Shown here: positions 1 through 13,481 of the stretch, in pieces
Position numbering within the stretch: position 1 is the stretch's first letter
How the letters are laid out: each line of letters begins with the position of its first letter
NCBI GenBank assembly: GCA_030549335.1
Contig: JAUKPH010000018.1
Span: 2,232,001 to 2,296,000, forward strand
DNA: 64,000 nucleotides
Direction: 5' to 3'
From: Pontederia crassipes
Taxonomy: Eukaryota; Streptophyta; Magnoliopsida; Commelinales; Pontederiaceae
Position numbers and translations under genes: made by a program
The notes under the pieces: model-generated
What the model was told of the DNA's origin: nothing
Seen by the model: only the letters and a program-made list of their open reading frames with translations
Database searches by the model: none

Positions 1-54
1 ATTCAGAAAATAATAAAGGGGAAAATTTTGATTGAGGATGATTCAAATGCACCA

Positions 55-90
<36 letters not shown>

Positions 91-2150
91 CAAAGAAGGA
101 AAAAAGAAGAGATTATATGATATTAGAAATTAAACATGAGCTTGGATATTAATCGTTATTGCTTGGTGAAGTAAAAAATATATGAATCGATTAAATTAAG
201 TTATTGGCTGGGAGTTTATGTCATTCAATATTATATATAATAATGATATTGTATCATATGTTTGTTAATGGATGAAATAGATTAGAAAAGTGGAAAAAAA
301 ACAAAGAACAAAAGAAAAATAAACGGGGAATGTTGGATTGTTATTTTCTTAGTGACATCATAAATATTCTTTTCCAGTGCAAAAAACAAAGAATAAGGAA
401 CCTTATGATTATGGATATACAAGGACATTTTGAGACTATATAAACATGTATAGTATTATTTTTATTCTTTTCAATTGTTTATTTCAAATGGGTATAATGT
501 ATAAAATGTTAAATGACACCATATGGAGAAACATATATCTTATTTGGAATCCTTTTTATTATTCTGTTTTAATCACAATATATTTTTTCTTTTTTAATTT
601 TTATGTTCTATGTCTTAAAAGTCGTTTGGTATGAGATAATTTAAATAAATCATCGATTATTTTATTTAAAATTTTCAAGGTCTATCACATTACTTCATTT
701 GGCTGTGATTGGTTATCGATAATTTTAATTGTTCTGATAATCTTGATTACCATCTCACTGATAATTTATATAGCAGACATGGAAGGTGACTTTTCAAATT
801 ATCAGTTAGTGGGAATACATTTTGACAAAAATATTCATTCAATTAATTTTTTTATTTTAAATATTTTATTAATAAATAAATATCATTTAACTTTATTTTT
901 TTATTATTTGAAATCTTTTACAAGTAACTCTTAATTTTGTCTCATTTTTTTATATATTCACTTTTCTATTTTTTCTTTGTTTATTTGTAATAATATGTTA
1001 TTAAAATCTGAATAATTTTTAAGGATATTTTTGGTAATCTTTTTACTATCCGTTTTGACTATTATTTATATTTATAAGTACTTATCAAATATTATAATAT
1101 AATATTATTGATAATTTAAATAATGATATTCCATTTAAGTAGTGATCTAAATTATCGATTAAATCGATAATGCACCAAAGGATCTTACAAGATATTAACC
1201 ATATTTTCATTTCAACGATCACCTACGTCTCCTCAATTTTGGGAACACTTCTACTTAATTCCAGTTATTAAACATTATATTTTTAATTGCGTATATTTAT
1301 CTTCATCGAACTTTCATCTGAACACTTTTTAAAACTTAAGAAAAATCAAATAAGACCATGAAGAAGTGAGAGAATGTCTACTTTAATTTTTTTTTTCAAA
1401 TTAAACATATACATATTATAGAGGGTAAATGTATAATTAACAAGAAATAAATTTCATATATTTGAGATTAAGTACAAGTATTTTGAAAACTAAGGACATA
1501 TAAGTGGATAATTTTAAAGCTTAGGTGAGTAAAACAAATTAGATCTAAATTTGATATTAAAGAATATATCAATTAACAAAAAAAAAGACATTTTTATTTA
1601 AAATGGCAATATTGCTATAATATAAGCTTATGCTTAGTAACATCATTTATAATTAGATAGAAACTAATTAATTTAATAATAATTATTATTATTCATATAT
1701 GTATAGGCTGTCAAAGAGTTGGGGACTCAAACTTTTAAAAGTAGAACTGAAAAATAAATTGACTTTTAATTCCAGTGGCATCAAAGAAGACAAAATACTC
1801 GGATTCGGTGCCCCACGAGCAAAACTCTTGTCCGTGGTTGGTGGATTTGGCGATTTGCTTCGCCAAAATCTACGCGTGCTTCCTTCCTCTCCTCGTCTAG
1901 CCTCGCTTTTACTGCTCCCAATTTTTTTTTTTTCTCCAGCCGATATGAACAACAAATTCGACTCCTTTATTTACGTTCTTTCCAATCTTATATATTATGC
2001 CATTCCGAACGATTTATCATCCATTTTCCTTTTTTTCTTTCTTTTGCTGTTTTTTTTGTTGGCAAAGTCGTCTGCTTTTGCGCACAATATTTCATTTTTT
2101 TGACCTTGTAGCCCCCTTTTTTTAATGTTTGACTGCCATCCAATTCGCTT
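1..2150. other. AT-rich intergenic flank
   Basis: No coding region is supported here. There is a (TA)13 microsatellite at about 61-86 and scattered poly-A/T runs. The stretch from about 1690 to 2400 is less AT-rich and probably holds the promoter and 5' leader of the gene starting at 2430; open frames on both strands there are low-complexity and resemble nothing recognised. Confidence 0.5.
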
Positions 2151-2429
2151 TTGCTCAGTAATCTGTTCATGGTCTTTTAAGTTATTATCAGTAAAGGAGG
2201 GACAGAAGACGAAGAGCTCTGATGCCACATCTTTTAGGTATATGTTTCCTGTAATCTTTACCCTTTTTTTGGTGATCTTGGGGTTTTGTTCGTGAGAATT
2301 CTGATGAAAGATTGCATCTTTTTTCCTCTTTCCTGGCTTTCTGCATTGGCTTTTGAAACTCTTAAACATCGGAATTGAAGATTTCAGGGTCTAGGCCCTA
2401 AAGATTCTCGGTCTGGTGTAGGTTCTTAG

Positions 2430-2731
2430 ATGGATCCGGAAGAAGAAGAAGTGGAACCAAGCGCTTGTAATGGAGAGAAGTATTCAGCTTACTCGGGTTT
2501 AAAGATCGATGGATTGGGTAAAGAAGAAGAGGAAGAGGAGAAGGAGGAGGAGGAGGAGGATGAGGAGGAGGAGGAGGAGGGGGAGGACGGGGAGACAAAT
2601 GCTCTTCTGACAACAAAGGTCGTCAAGGGATGCCTGAAAAGGAAGAAGAGGCCGAAGAGTGCGAAAAGGAAAGTTCAGTGGAATGATTACAACGGGGACA
2701 AACTTGCTGAAGTGATGGAGTTCGATCCGAG
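2430..2731 (+). CDS. Small acidic plant protein of unknown function, exon 1
   Basis: This exon encodes about 100 residues. The N-terminus is acidic. A long Glu/Asp tract (about residues 30-55) is written with GAG/GAA/GAT triplets. A basic region with GCLKRKKRPKSAKRK follows, then VQWNDYNGDKLAEVMEFDP. The basic block plus a WND-(N)GxKLxEVxEFxPSD tail recalls small conserved plant proteins of unknown function; that is a memory-based family match. The exon ends at a good donor (GAG|GTTAAT) in phase 2. Exon 2 is placed at 14975-14999 because it restores the expected PSDSSD tail. The joined protein would be 108 aa. Function and location are unknown; the charge pattern would suit a nuclear or nucleic-acid-associated protein, which is only inference. 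Confidence 0.6.
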
Positions 2732-2984
2732 GTTAATTTTTTCATGCACTAGTAGATATGTGGCCATTTCTAATGACCCCTTTAAACCTTCATGCTAGTA
2801 ATTTTCCGTGATATGCTTGATTATCTGCATAAAAATGATAGGATGCAGTATGCAGTTTGCGTTTAACTGGTCTCAGTGCTCACATATTAGTTGCATTTGA
2901 ACTAAAATCGATCCTTGACTAATTTTCAAATGAGTAGCTTAAATGCCACACCATCAATATATAATCCTTTGGATTCTAGAAGCC

Positions 2985-5965
2985 AGCCTGGATAGTCCAT
3001 GGAGCTTCTTGTGATAGTTTTATTTCAACCACTCTAATGGACGGAGGCGGTTAAAGAAGCTAGTTCATGAGACTAAGGTCAGATTAGGTTCTTGGAACAT
3101 TGGGACGTTGAATGGGAAGCGCCTCGAGGTGGCACAAGTAATGGACCAGCGTAAGATTAGTATCTTATGCTTGCAAGAAACTAGATGGGTAGGAGAGGGA
3201 AGTAAAGAGATTAGGTTAAATGGTTCCAAACTTTGGTACACAGGTAAGGTAAATGGAAGGAATGGTGTTGGTATTATCGCGGATGCAGAATGGAGGAAGA
3301 ATGTTGTGGAAGTTAAAAGGATTGATGATCGAATCATATCCGTGAAAGTAATTGTTGGAAAGGAGACTATGAACATTATTAGTGCATATGCACCCCAAGT
3401 AGGAGCAGAATCACATCTCAAGGAGAAGTTTTGGGCAGATATGGAGGGTTTGATTGAAAGTATACCAACAACCGAAAAAGTTTATATTGGGGGAGACCTT
3501 AATGGACATGTTGGTAAAGAGGCAGGACCACATGCAAGGGTTCATGGTGGTTTTGGTTTTGGGGAGTTGAATGAGGAAGGACAAACTATTATTGATTTTT
3601 CTTTAGCATACGACCTTAAGATTATCAACACTTGTTTTAGGAAGAGAGAGGAACATTTAATCACATACAAAAGTGGAACTCATAGGTCTCAAATCGATTT
3701 TTTCTTGATAAGAAATACTGATAAAAGACGTTGCACTAATTGCAAAGTAATTCCTGGGCATGGAGTGACTACACAACATAGATTGTTAGTTCTTGATATG
3801 CAAATAAAATGTATAAAACCAAAATCCCGAACAGTTTTTGATCGAAAGATCAAGTGGTGGCAGTTAAAGGGGGAGAAGCGAGAGACTTTTAGAAGTAAGT
3901 TATTAGAGGAAAGTGTGTGGGAGTTAGAAGGAGATGCTAGTATCATGTGGAAGAATGTGGCAAAAAAGGTTGAAATGGTTGTTAAAGCCATTTTAGGAGA
4001 ATCAAAAGGTTTTGGACCACGAGATAAGGAGACTTGGTGGTGGAATGAGGAGGTCCAAGAAAAGGTGCGTAATAAGAAGAATTGTTTCAAGGCGATACAC
4101 TTGGACAATAGTTCTGACAATTGGAAAATGTATCGTTTGGCGAAAAGGGAGGCTAAGAAGGCAGTTAGTGATGCTCGTGCTAAAGCATACGAGGGGTTTT
4201 ATAAGGAGTTAGGGACAAAGGCGGGTGAACAAAGGATTTACAAGATTGCAAGGAACAAAGAGAAGGAGTCGAGAGATTTGGATCAAGGAAGATGCATAAA
4301 AAATGAAGTTGGCAAGGTTTTAGTTACTGAAGGAGATATTAAGAACAGATGGGAAGAGTATTTCTATAAGCTATTTAATGATGGATGTGAAGGTTCGCGT
4401 TGTGATTTGGAGGACTTGATAGTTAGCGAATGTGAGCTTAATAGGTCATTTTATCGTAGAATTAGAGTCTCGGAGGTTAGCGAAGCTCTTAAGAAAATGG
4501 AGAATGGTAAAGCCGTTGGACCGGATGGTATACCGATTGAAGTTTGGAAATGTTTAGGAGAAAAATGTGTGTTGTGGTTATGTAAACTATTTAATGAGAT
4601 TTTACGGTCGAAAAAGATGCCTGATGATTGGAGATTAAGTACATTAGTTCCTATTTACAAAAATAAAGGGGATATTCAGAATTGTGCAAATTATAGAGGG
4701 ATTAAACTTATGAGTCACACTATGAAATTATGGGAAAAAGTGATTGAGCATAGATTGAGAATGGAGACTAGTATTTCTGAGAGACAATTTGGGTTCATGC
4801 CAGGAAGATCCACTACAGAGGCGATTTATTTACTAAGGGGGATGATGGAGAAGTATCGAAGTAGGAGAAGAGACTTACATATGGCTTTCATTGACTTAGA
4901 GAAGGCGTATGATCGGGTACCAAGGGATGTACTTTGGAAAGCCTTGCAAAAGAAGAGGGTGAATGTTGCCTACATTAAGGTAATACAAGATATGTACGAT
5001 GGGGCATTGACTAGGGTTAGGACATCCGGAGGTGAGACAAATGAATTTCCTATAGGAATTGACCTACATCAAGGATCAGCTTTAAGCCCGTATCTATTTA
5101 ACTTAGTTATCGATGCTATAACCGAGAGTATCACAGAGGAGGTACCTAAGTGCATGCTATTTGCGGATGATATAGTACTTTTAGCGGATTCAAGAGAAGA
5201 GATTAATACAAAATTGGAAATATGGAGAAATACGTTGGAGTCAAAGGGTTTTCGTTTAAGTAGGAATAAAACAGAATATATGCATAGCAATTTCACAAAT
5301 AAACAACTTAGAGACGATTTGAAAGTTAGGTTAGGGGAGGATATAATTCCTCAAGTGACAAAGTTTAAATATTTAGGATCAATTGTAAGACAAGATGGTG
5401 AGATTGACGACGATGTTAATCATAGAATTCAAGCTGGTTGGTGTAAGTGGAGGAAAGCCACTGGAGTTCTTTGTGATAGAAAAGTACCCAATAAAGTTAA
5501 AGGAAAATTCTATCGTACTGCTATAAGGCCAGCAGTGTTATATGGTAGTGAATGTTGGGCTATGAAGGGACAACATGAATGTAAAGTGGGGGTAGCCGAA
5601 ATGAGGATGTTGAGATGGATGTGTGGTCATACAAGATTAGATAAGATTAGGAATGACCATATACGTGAACGAGTCGGAGTGGCTCCTATTAGTGAGAAAA
5701 TGGTAGAGAATCGTTTGAGATGGTTTTGTCATGTTCAGAGAAGACCATTAGATGCGTCAGTAAGAAGAGTAGATCAAATAATCTGGAGTCCGATTAAAAG
5801 AGGGAGAGGGAGGCCAAGGCGGACACTTGGCGAACTAATAGAGCAAGATCTATTGGTGAATAATATACCGAAAGGTTTGGTTACTAATAGAGCGGAATGG
5901 CGTCGTATGATCCATGTAGCCGACCCCACCTAGTGGGATAAGGCTTTGTTGTTGTTGTTGTTGTT
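2985..5965 (+). mobile_element. RTE-type non-LTR retrotransposon (LINE), nearly complete
   Basis: A single long coding frame for endonuclease plus reverse transcriptase ends at 5933. It is followed at once by the plant RTE 3' end: CCGACCCCACCTAGTGGGAT at 5921-5940, then AAGGCTT and a (TTG)n tail to about 5965. There is no poly-A tail, as is normal for this clade. The left edge is uncertain. The frame is open from 3015, and a weak possible target duplication pairs TAATCCTTTGGAT (about 2962) with TAATCTGTTTGGAT (5966). The element sits in the sense direction inside the intron of the gene starting at 2430. Short copies of the same 3' end occur at 14.9, 15.5 and 36.1 kb. Confidence 0.85.
3015..5933 (+). 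CDS. RTE LINE polyprotein: AP endonuclease and reverse transcriptase
   Basis: The frame encodes about 970 residues without a stop, which is about usual for RTE polyproteins. The N-terminal third is an APE-type endonuclease: GSWNIGTLNGK, then LQETRWVG, GGDLNGHVG (catalytic GDxN) and HRSQIDFFLIR. Reverse transcriptase follows, with GPDGIPIEVWKCLG, FGFMPGRSTTEAI, AFIDLEKAYDRVPRD, LHQGSALSPYLF and the catalytic FADDIVLLADS near residue 685 counted from 3108. The C-terminus carries the LYGSECW and RMLRWMCG motifs of the RTE clade. No in-frame ATG precedes the endonuclease start; the first is at 3141. So this copy is probably 5'-truncated or uses an unusual start. It would nick target DNA and prime reverse transcription from the nick. 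An uninterrupted frame suggests recent insertion. Confidence 0.85.
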
Positions 5966-8394
5966 TAATCTGTTTGGATGCATTTCGATTGAGTTCGTCC
6001 TGAGTATACTAATGTCATCTTTAGCAGTAGTTAGCTATGATGACTGTGGTTTCAATAGGTTGTCTGATTGAGTTGTCTTAAGGATTTCAATATAAACTAG
6101 AAGTCCTGAAGGGTGCATGAAGCAAGTCAAAAGTCCCGAATGCACTAGATTCTTTGTATTGGATCAACTTATGTGGACTAATAGGTTATAGAACTATCAC
6201 TTCAGTAAAGGGTCATCCAAGCTTAAGGATGGCTTTAAGGAAGGCTGCTTCACTTTGGAAAAGTTGGATGAGCCTATAAATTCCCCTTCATGTCGACAAA
6301 TTGAACAAACCTGTCATGTGGTTTGAATAAACCAAATGATGAAATTTGATCTAGAAAAGGTTTTCTCTTAATTGCCAATATGCTCAATGGAATGATTCGG
6401 GCTTTCTGCATTGATTGGTACCACTGCAAGAAACATAAGCGATGCACAAGCTGACAAATGCATCATGATTTGATATTTGTTCTCATATATCAAATTCATA
6501 AATCATGCATGAAAGATTGCAGATCTCGTACTTTTCCATGAGTTTCTGTAAAAGGAGTTTATTTTTTCTTGTATGATGAAATGCAGGATTCAGAAACTGG
6601 CATTCTAAAATGTGAATGCAACATACAAATGGATGTGCCTTTAGAATGTGTTTTCTAGTCCCATTAGGTTAGTAGTTATCATCATTATTGCAAAAATTAG
6701 AGAATCTATGATTTGGTTTGACAATTGAAAAGGTTTCTTTCCTTCATTTGGGAGTGATGTCTTATGATGCAAACTCCGAGTTCAACTAGGTCACATCTAC
6801 TAGATTTACAATATGTTGTTAATTTGAAGGCAATACCTTGTTTCTTATTAATATTGATTAAGTTCGTTAATTAAGATCTTAGTCTATTAATTATTACCTT
6901 AGGTTACATGGTATAGGTATATCCATCTCGGAATTATATTTCCTTCAATGATTAACTTGTTTGTTTTACTTTTTAGTTACTCTCTTGCAATTTCACTCTC
7001 TTGATGGTAAGAAACTCTAGATGAGAGGGCTTTATCCCATGAGCTAAGTTCCAATTTTGAGATTTAATTTTGAGTTGTCTGGAGCAATATTTAAATTCTC
7101 AAATCGTGAAATCATGGAATTAAAGTTGCTTTTAGCCGCCTTATGCTTGAGGTATTGTTTAATTTTCTGTGGCACATGATTATAAAAGTTCATCTTGAAT
7201 TCTTTAGTCGGGGGAATTTGTTCAATGATTTTGATGCTTATAAAATGACGTTGTTGATAACTGAGTTTATCCTTCTCTTCATGTGTATGCAAGTTCATGC
7301 AAGAAAATAGCCACTATTCCGGGGGTCTTCTTCTCTTTCAAGAGAGAGAACACGTACGTGAAAACAAGATTTTGCAAGGATAATCTAGGTTAGGTTGTAT
7401 TGACATGTGGTCGATCATAGATAGAATTAAAATTTGTACCTTGGGAGCTTGAATGTTGTATCCTTCTAGAGAAATCCTTCATCAGATTATAGATATATGT
7501 GATCTCTGGCAAAAAAAAAAAAAATGAAATGAGGATATATATTTATGCATGAGGCTGATGATAACTAATGGGATTAATATTTATTCCAAAATCATTGATT
7601 TGATTATGATGTTCTTAGATGGAATTGTGTTGTTTAAGATGCTAGTCAGATTCACAGATTGTTAGGTTGTTACCAAATTCAAAATAAGAATTTTCATTTG
7701 GAAATAGGCAGAATAAACGTGTACTTCTATTGAGGACAATTATTTAAATGTCCTAAAGGATAGTGGATTGGATTACTGTTCTAAGAACAAGATATGATAT
7801 CTTTTTTCTTCTATCAAATAACTTGCTGGACAAGTATGCATCTCTAGGAGGTTGCTCTAATAAAAGATCTAAGCAAGTCATTTTTAAGTGTTGATATCGC
7901 ATGTGATCAAATCTATATTTACAAAGCGAAAAACAGTTTTCTTAGTGTAATTTGATGCATGCTATATGGACTAGGATAATGCTGCATATGATGATGAAAA
8001 TTGCATTGCTCTAGCATGGACAGCTGTTGTGCATTTGTTGAAGCATTGGTACCTTTCTAAGCTCATCAAATTTTTTCTAACAGATACAATACTTGTAGCT
8101 ATGGAATGAGTATTTGTCCTAGCAGACACATTGCTTGTATTATCTGGGATGGACCAATACAGAGGGTTATCATATTGAATTTGTGAAATATCCTTTCATG
8201 TACTGACGCAATGTAGTCCATTATAATTTTTTTGAGGAGATAGTCCATTACAATTAGGCTTAACTTGTATCGCTAATCTCAAATAACTTCTGGATCTTGT
8301 TTTTCAATATGTCTGCTTTAAAAATTTAATTTTCCTCTTGAACAGAAAAGCAATTTTCATCATACAAGTTCCTCTCTACCTTTCTTTGCTTTAA
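5966..8394. other. Intronic sequence without a recognised gene
   Basis: About 2.4 kb between the RTE LINE and the L1 LINE. It is AT-rich, with many stops in all frames. The only open frames are short and look like chance. I read it as the original large intron of the small acidic protein gene. Confidence 0.5.
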
Positions 8395-8419
8395 TATTAG
8401 TTTTGGAAAGAAATATACC

Positions 8420-8866
8420 ATGGATAAACCCCGTCTCCGGCAATCCCTGCCGGAGGTGCCACCCCCGTCCTTGGCAACCCCTGCCGGTGGAACCTCCGCG
8501 TACGGTAACCTCCCCCCTCTCGCTCCTGGGTCGCCGCTCCTCCCCGACGTGTTTGGGCTCGGCATGCCTTGTGTTCGAAGTTTGGTTGACCGCGACGGAT
8601 GGTCCAGGCAGTATGCAGTGAGGGCTGCCCCTTCGCCGAGCTTGCGGGATGCGATCTGCTATCGGTGTCGCAGCCATGGGCATCTTCAGCGTACCTGCCG
8701 GGAACCGCTGCGTTGCCTCCGCTGTCGCTGGCTGAGCCACCGGCCTGCCGTTTGTCCTTCCCGTACATGCCATCTGCAGGCACAGGCGATTTCTGTGGAG
8801 CATCCTTCCACCTGTTTGGTTGGCCACATGTCTGCGCCATTGATCTCTGCCGTCGATGCACCTTAG
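8420..8866 (+). pseudogene. L1 ORF1-like RNA-binding protein, remnant
   Basis: The reading frame holds two adjacent CCHC zinc knuckles. The first spans CYRCRSHGHLQRTC and the second spans CLRCRWLSHRPAVC; both fit CX2CX4HX4C. These are typical of the C-terminal part of plant L1 ORF1 proteins, which coat the element's RNA. The upstream part is Pro-rich and not recognisable, and the frame stops at 8866, much shorter than usual. Further ORF1-like sequence may continue in other frames to about 10.1 kb, but I could not piece it together. Confidence 0.6.
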
Positions 8867-10173
8867 GGGCCGGATGCTTCTGCCACACGTGATTTCTTTT
8901 CTCAGTGCCTCGTTGGGAGGCTGTCTTCCCCGAGCGCGGCCTTGGAAATGATCCAGAAGGGAGTCGAACATCAGCTGGGAGCCCCCTTCCGTCTCTCCCC
9001 ATCTCTGCTCTCTAGCTAGTGCGTCCTCCTCTGGCTGGGTATGCAGGAGCAGTGCAACCAGTTGATCACTGAATCGACAACGGTCAGGGAGTCAGAGGTG
9101 CATTGGTCGGCGTGGTCGCCTGCGCTTGGGGCTCCAAATCCGGCGAGCTGACCAGAGTATCCATCACACTTTCCGGAGTTCCTCTGCATCTGCGTTATGC
9201 TGAGGTTTTGTTGGCCATCATCTGGCCTTTTGCAACCCACTGCGATGTCGCTGTGCCGGCCATTTGAAGTGCTGATATCACCAGTATTCGCACTTCAATT
9301 TCTGTTCTGCCACATCGTTGTATTCCTTCGGCGGTGTTCCTGCGTGTCGATGACCTATGGTATCGCATCACCATTGCTTGCATTGATGGTCAGCATCACC
9401 GTCAGTCGTGGTCGGAGATTGTCGCCGGCGGCAGCCCACGACTACCGACAACTTCAAGATGGGAGTGCTGCTCGAGGCCTCTGACTGGACATGTGGACTC
9501 CTTTGGGAAGTCCGATGCATTTCACTCTCTCACTGTTGGAACCGAAGCGACATTTCCTCCACCTGTATCCATGCGGCAGAAAGCTTACAGGGATGATGAT
9601 GTGGTGTATAGTGACCCAGTCCTTCCTGTAGCTGCTCATCGAGTCTGGAGGCAGAAACCACGTGTCACAACGGTTTCTTCTCAGCCTGCTGATATTATCT
9701 CCCTGCAGATCTCTGCGAGTACCGAGGTGCCTGCGCGCTTCGTCCAGCCTGAATTTGACGGCGCCGCTGTCTCCTAGCGCGTGCCTCACGGGAGATGATG
9801 CGCCTACTTTGGTGATATGCGGCAACCCTCCAGCTACCACAACGATGCCCATTGGTGCTCAAATCTCCCTAAATAATGCAAAAACCTATATTACCGAGAC
9901 AGCCCTCTCTGAGGCCAATGGTGCCACCTTCGAAATTTGCCCCCGCTGATCCTATGTGCACACAACAGGATATACAACAGAAGTCTACTAATAACCTGGG
10001 GGGACCTGTGCGGGGCCCGTGTGATGTGGAGATTGATTGCAGTGGAGGCACGCACCTGGGAATGGCCCGCTTCCCCATCAAGACTATGATCTCTTCGCCC
10101 TAGTGGCCCAGGCCTGCGGAATCAAAAGAAAACATAGCAGAGCTCCAGGTCAGTTTCGATACGCGCCTGGTGT

Positions 10174-13100
10174 GTGGCCAGGTGTCCAACTGGATACTCA
10201 ATGAACGCCCTTTCCTGGAATGTCAGTGGTCTGGGGGATCCTGAATGCCACTGGTCCCTCGGAAGATACTTTCTTCGCTGGAGTGTTGACGTGGCCCTTA
10301 TTCAAGAAACTAAGCTCACGGTGTGCGACTCTTCCATTTGGATGCAGATTGGTGGTCAGTGTATGTCCAGTCATCTGGTTTTGGACTCTACTGGTCAATC
10401 GGGGGGCTATTTGTTGGGCTGGAAGGACGAGCTGTTGGACCACCGTCTGGGGCAACATTCCATTTCTGTGCTGCTCTGGCAGAAATGTGACAATGCTGCG
10501 TTCCTGATTTCCTGTATATATGACCCACAATCTGCGGAGGGTCAGCTGCGGCTTTGGGATGTACTGAATGAGGCACTTTCTGCTCTCACCATGGACTCCT
10601 AGCTGCTGGTAGGTGATTTCAATGCAACAATTAATAGTGATGAACGGGCCGACTTTTGCAGCTTCATCGTGTGCCATGGCCTCATCGATTTCCCGGCTCA
10701 GAATTGCAATTACACATGGCGTGGTGCTGCTGGTGTTATGTCACGATCGGACAGATTCCTGGCCTCTATTGCACTTGCTGAGAAGTTTCCGCCTGCTCAG
10801 GAGGAAAATGATGGCTAGCAGAGGGCAGCGGCGTATGTCGGCCCGCAAGATCGTTCAGGAGCTTGATAAAGCTGAGGAGGTCCGGCTCCTGTCGCCTGAG
10901 GAGTCTGGGCTGAGGCGGGCGCAGTTTCAGGTGGTGAAAGAAGAAGACAATACAGAAGAAATATCACGGCGACAACGTTCCCGCCAGACTTGGCTCAAAG
11001 AGGGTGACAACACCCGTTTCTTCCACTTATGGGCAAACGAGAGAAGGAACAATCAGGGGCCATTTCTGACCAAGGGACTTTGGTCACTGGTCACAGGCAG
11101 ATCGGGGAGGCTGCTGCTAGATACTTCAGTGATTTCACTCGGCGGCGGCAGGGCGGCCTCTGGGAATGGAAGGATTCTGACGTTCCTGCTGTGACTGATT
11201 TTTTTGAAACGAGAAAGGACGACTAGCAAGAAGGTAGTCGTCCAAAAGTTCCATTAATAATAGTAGAGATTACAAAAAGTTTGATAGAAAGGCCAATAAA
11301 CTTTCAGGCCATGAACAAAAAGACAGCAAAAACACCACTCTAAGACCACTTCATATCAAAGATGGCCCCTGATTCCATGCCATGTTGAACGACAATGCTC
11401 TTGCAACCCACACTAGACAAAAACAGGCATTCAAAACAGATGACAAGAGCCCACACCGGTCATCTCAAGCATTCAAAATAGTTGACAAGTGCCCACACCG
11501 GTCATCCCATAATATGAGACCCAGATTGCCAACGTGAGTTGCTCACCGTGCAGATTTCTGAAGCTGACGTTCGCAGGGCTCTTGGGGATCTTAATGCTGA
11601 AGGCGCACCGGGCCTGGATGGTTTCCCTATCCTTTTCTATCGGGCTTTTTGGCAGGTTGTGAGTCCAGGATTTTTTTGCCGGCAATGCTGGGTTCGAGCG
11701 CCTCAATCGATTCTTCATTTTTCTTATTCCCCGAGAAAGCTGGAGCAGTTCAACTTGATGAATTCAGACCTATTGCCCTCTCCAACGGCACATATTTTAT
11801 CATTGCTTGGACACTAGCACACAGGCTTAGTTCCGTGCTCCCTAATCTAATCCACCCTGTTCAAACTGCTTTTGTGTCTGGCAGGTCAATTTCTGAAGGT
11901 TATGTGGCTGTGACAGAGATTTTCTCTTCTTGGTGTCATAACAGGCAAATGGGTTTCTTATGGAAAGTTGATTTTGCAAAGGCATATGACCCCGTTAGTT
12001 GGAAGTTCCTCTAGTGCTCTCTCCGCCATCGTGGGTTCCCTGACCTGTGGATCTCATGGACGCGCAGATGCATAACCACGGCTTCTATTCTCGGGATTGG
12101 CAACCAGTTATCAGGAGGGTTGAACAGTGTCCGACTGGTTGGAGTTCCAAGCTACTTTCACGTGGGCGAAGGCTCATCTTACTTCGTCATGTGCTCTCTG
12201 CTTTACCAATATACTTTCTATCAGTTTTGAAAATTCCAAAACAAGTTGAGCTTCGGATTGATTCACTTCGAATGCAATTCTTGTGGAGAACTAGCCCTTG
12301 CAGACCTCATGGAACTCATTTGGTTGCCTTAAAGGATGTGTGTCGTTCAACTATGGAGGGTGGCCTTGGAGTTCTCGACCTCGGTAGGATGAACACTACT
12401 CTCCCCACAAAATGGGTAATTCGAATTATGGGTAAACCTGAGGGCATCTGGTTTTCTGTGTTTAATGCCTGTCATGGTCGTGATCTTAATTGGGACTCCT
12501 GGGTGACAGTGAACAATGGTGCATCCTCTTTCTGGTTGGGTATTGCTGGGATTATGCCTTTAGTCAAGCAGTTTTTTTCTCCATCTTTGGGCTCTGGGCA
12601 TAGTTTCTATTTTTGGAAGGATAATTGGACTGGTTTGGGCCCTGTTATAGAGATTTTCCCTCAGCTGTTCCAATTGGCTGCTAACCGTGATGCAAGGGTG
12701 GCTGAATACTGGACGGTCATCTGCCACCAGTGGACGCGGTTCATGGCCGCCTACCTTCTCCACGAATCTGTCCGATCTGAGATTTGATGAGCTACTTCTT
12801 CTGATGTTTGGGCTATCACATATCTCTCCTGGAAATGTCATGGTCGATTGCTGGAGCTGGAAGTCTGGCACTTTCTCTGTCCGTGAGGCATATGCCTTAT
12901 TAGGAGGTACTGGTGCTGCCCATGATGCTGAGCTGCTTTTGGCCTCAGGCTTGTCTGGAAGATCAAGGCCCCCCCTTAAAATCAATTTTTTTTCCTGGCT
13001 ACTGCGGCGCCGATGAATCCTAACAAAGTCCTACAGAGCTAGGTGGCTAAATAATGCAGATACTATGTCCTACGTGGTGCGGCTGCTGAGGACACAGGTC

Positions 13101-13390
13101 ACCTATGTTTTGGCTGCATCATGGCTGGCCAGGTCTGGAGAAGGGCGAACATTGGCTGGCTGAACACATCGTCGGAGGCTGCTTTCTGGCGGTCTTTCTG
13201 CAATGGTAACAGGTGGAACAATAATATTGTTTACAGGTCTAGAAGACAAAGGGCCCTTCTTTTGGCATACATCTGGGCAATATGGTTACAAAGGAATGAT
13301 ATGCTTTTCCGAGGGGGTCACGCCTATGCTGATAACATTTGTCATCATGCGAAAGCTATCTATGTAGAATGGAGGAAACACCTATGATGT
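10174..13390 (+). pseudogene. L1 ORF2 (endonuclease/reverse transcriptase), broken
   Basis: Pieces in several frames match plant L1 ORF2 in order. The endonuclease N-terminus (ALSWNVSGLG, then LIQETKL) lies near 10.2 kb. SRQTWLKEGDNTRFFH is near 11.0 kb. The reverse transcriptase start (LGDLNAEGAPGLDGFP) is near 11.6 kb, with FVSGRSISEG and KVDFAKAYDPVSW near 11.9 kb. The C-terminal WSSKLLSRGRRLILL and YFLSVLKIPK region is near 12.1-12.2 kb, and a zinc-finger/RVT-like tail (SVREAYALL) is near 12.9 kb. The catalytic FADD block is missing: sequence jumps from the SWKFL stop at about 12014 to the C-terminal domain. A reverse-oriented L1 tail interrupts the gene at 11.2-11.5 kb. Confidence 0.7.
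11199..11520 (-). mobile_element. Nested, inverted 5'-truncated L1 3' end
   Basis: Starting from a T-run (11199-11205), the sequence is the reverse complement of the host L1's own 3' end: the CTCGTTT motif, the GGACGACTA/TAGTCGTCC stem-loop (11218-11243) and the following ATTAAT segment match the region 13470-13520. It interrupts the reverse-transcriptase frame, which resumes near 11540. The right edge is approximate. Two imperfect copies of a roughly 40-bp unit (GCATTCAAAA... to CCACACCGGTCAT) lie at about 11430-11510. It is a second insertion of the same LINE family in the opposite direction. Confidence 0.6.
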
Positions 13391-13481
13391 AGCATTGCAA
13401 CAAATTTTGTGCTGGGACTGTCGTGATGACTTTTATTTCTGTTTTAATCTTGTAATTTCACTCTAACATTAATGAAACTTT

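Noticed and set aside
6584..6660. Alternative exon 2 for the small acidic protein after an acceptor at about 6584
   Set aside because: In the required phase it gives RIQKLAF and a stop, unlike the acidic tail expected; the 14975 exon fits better.
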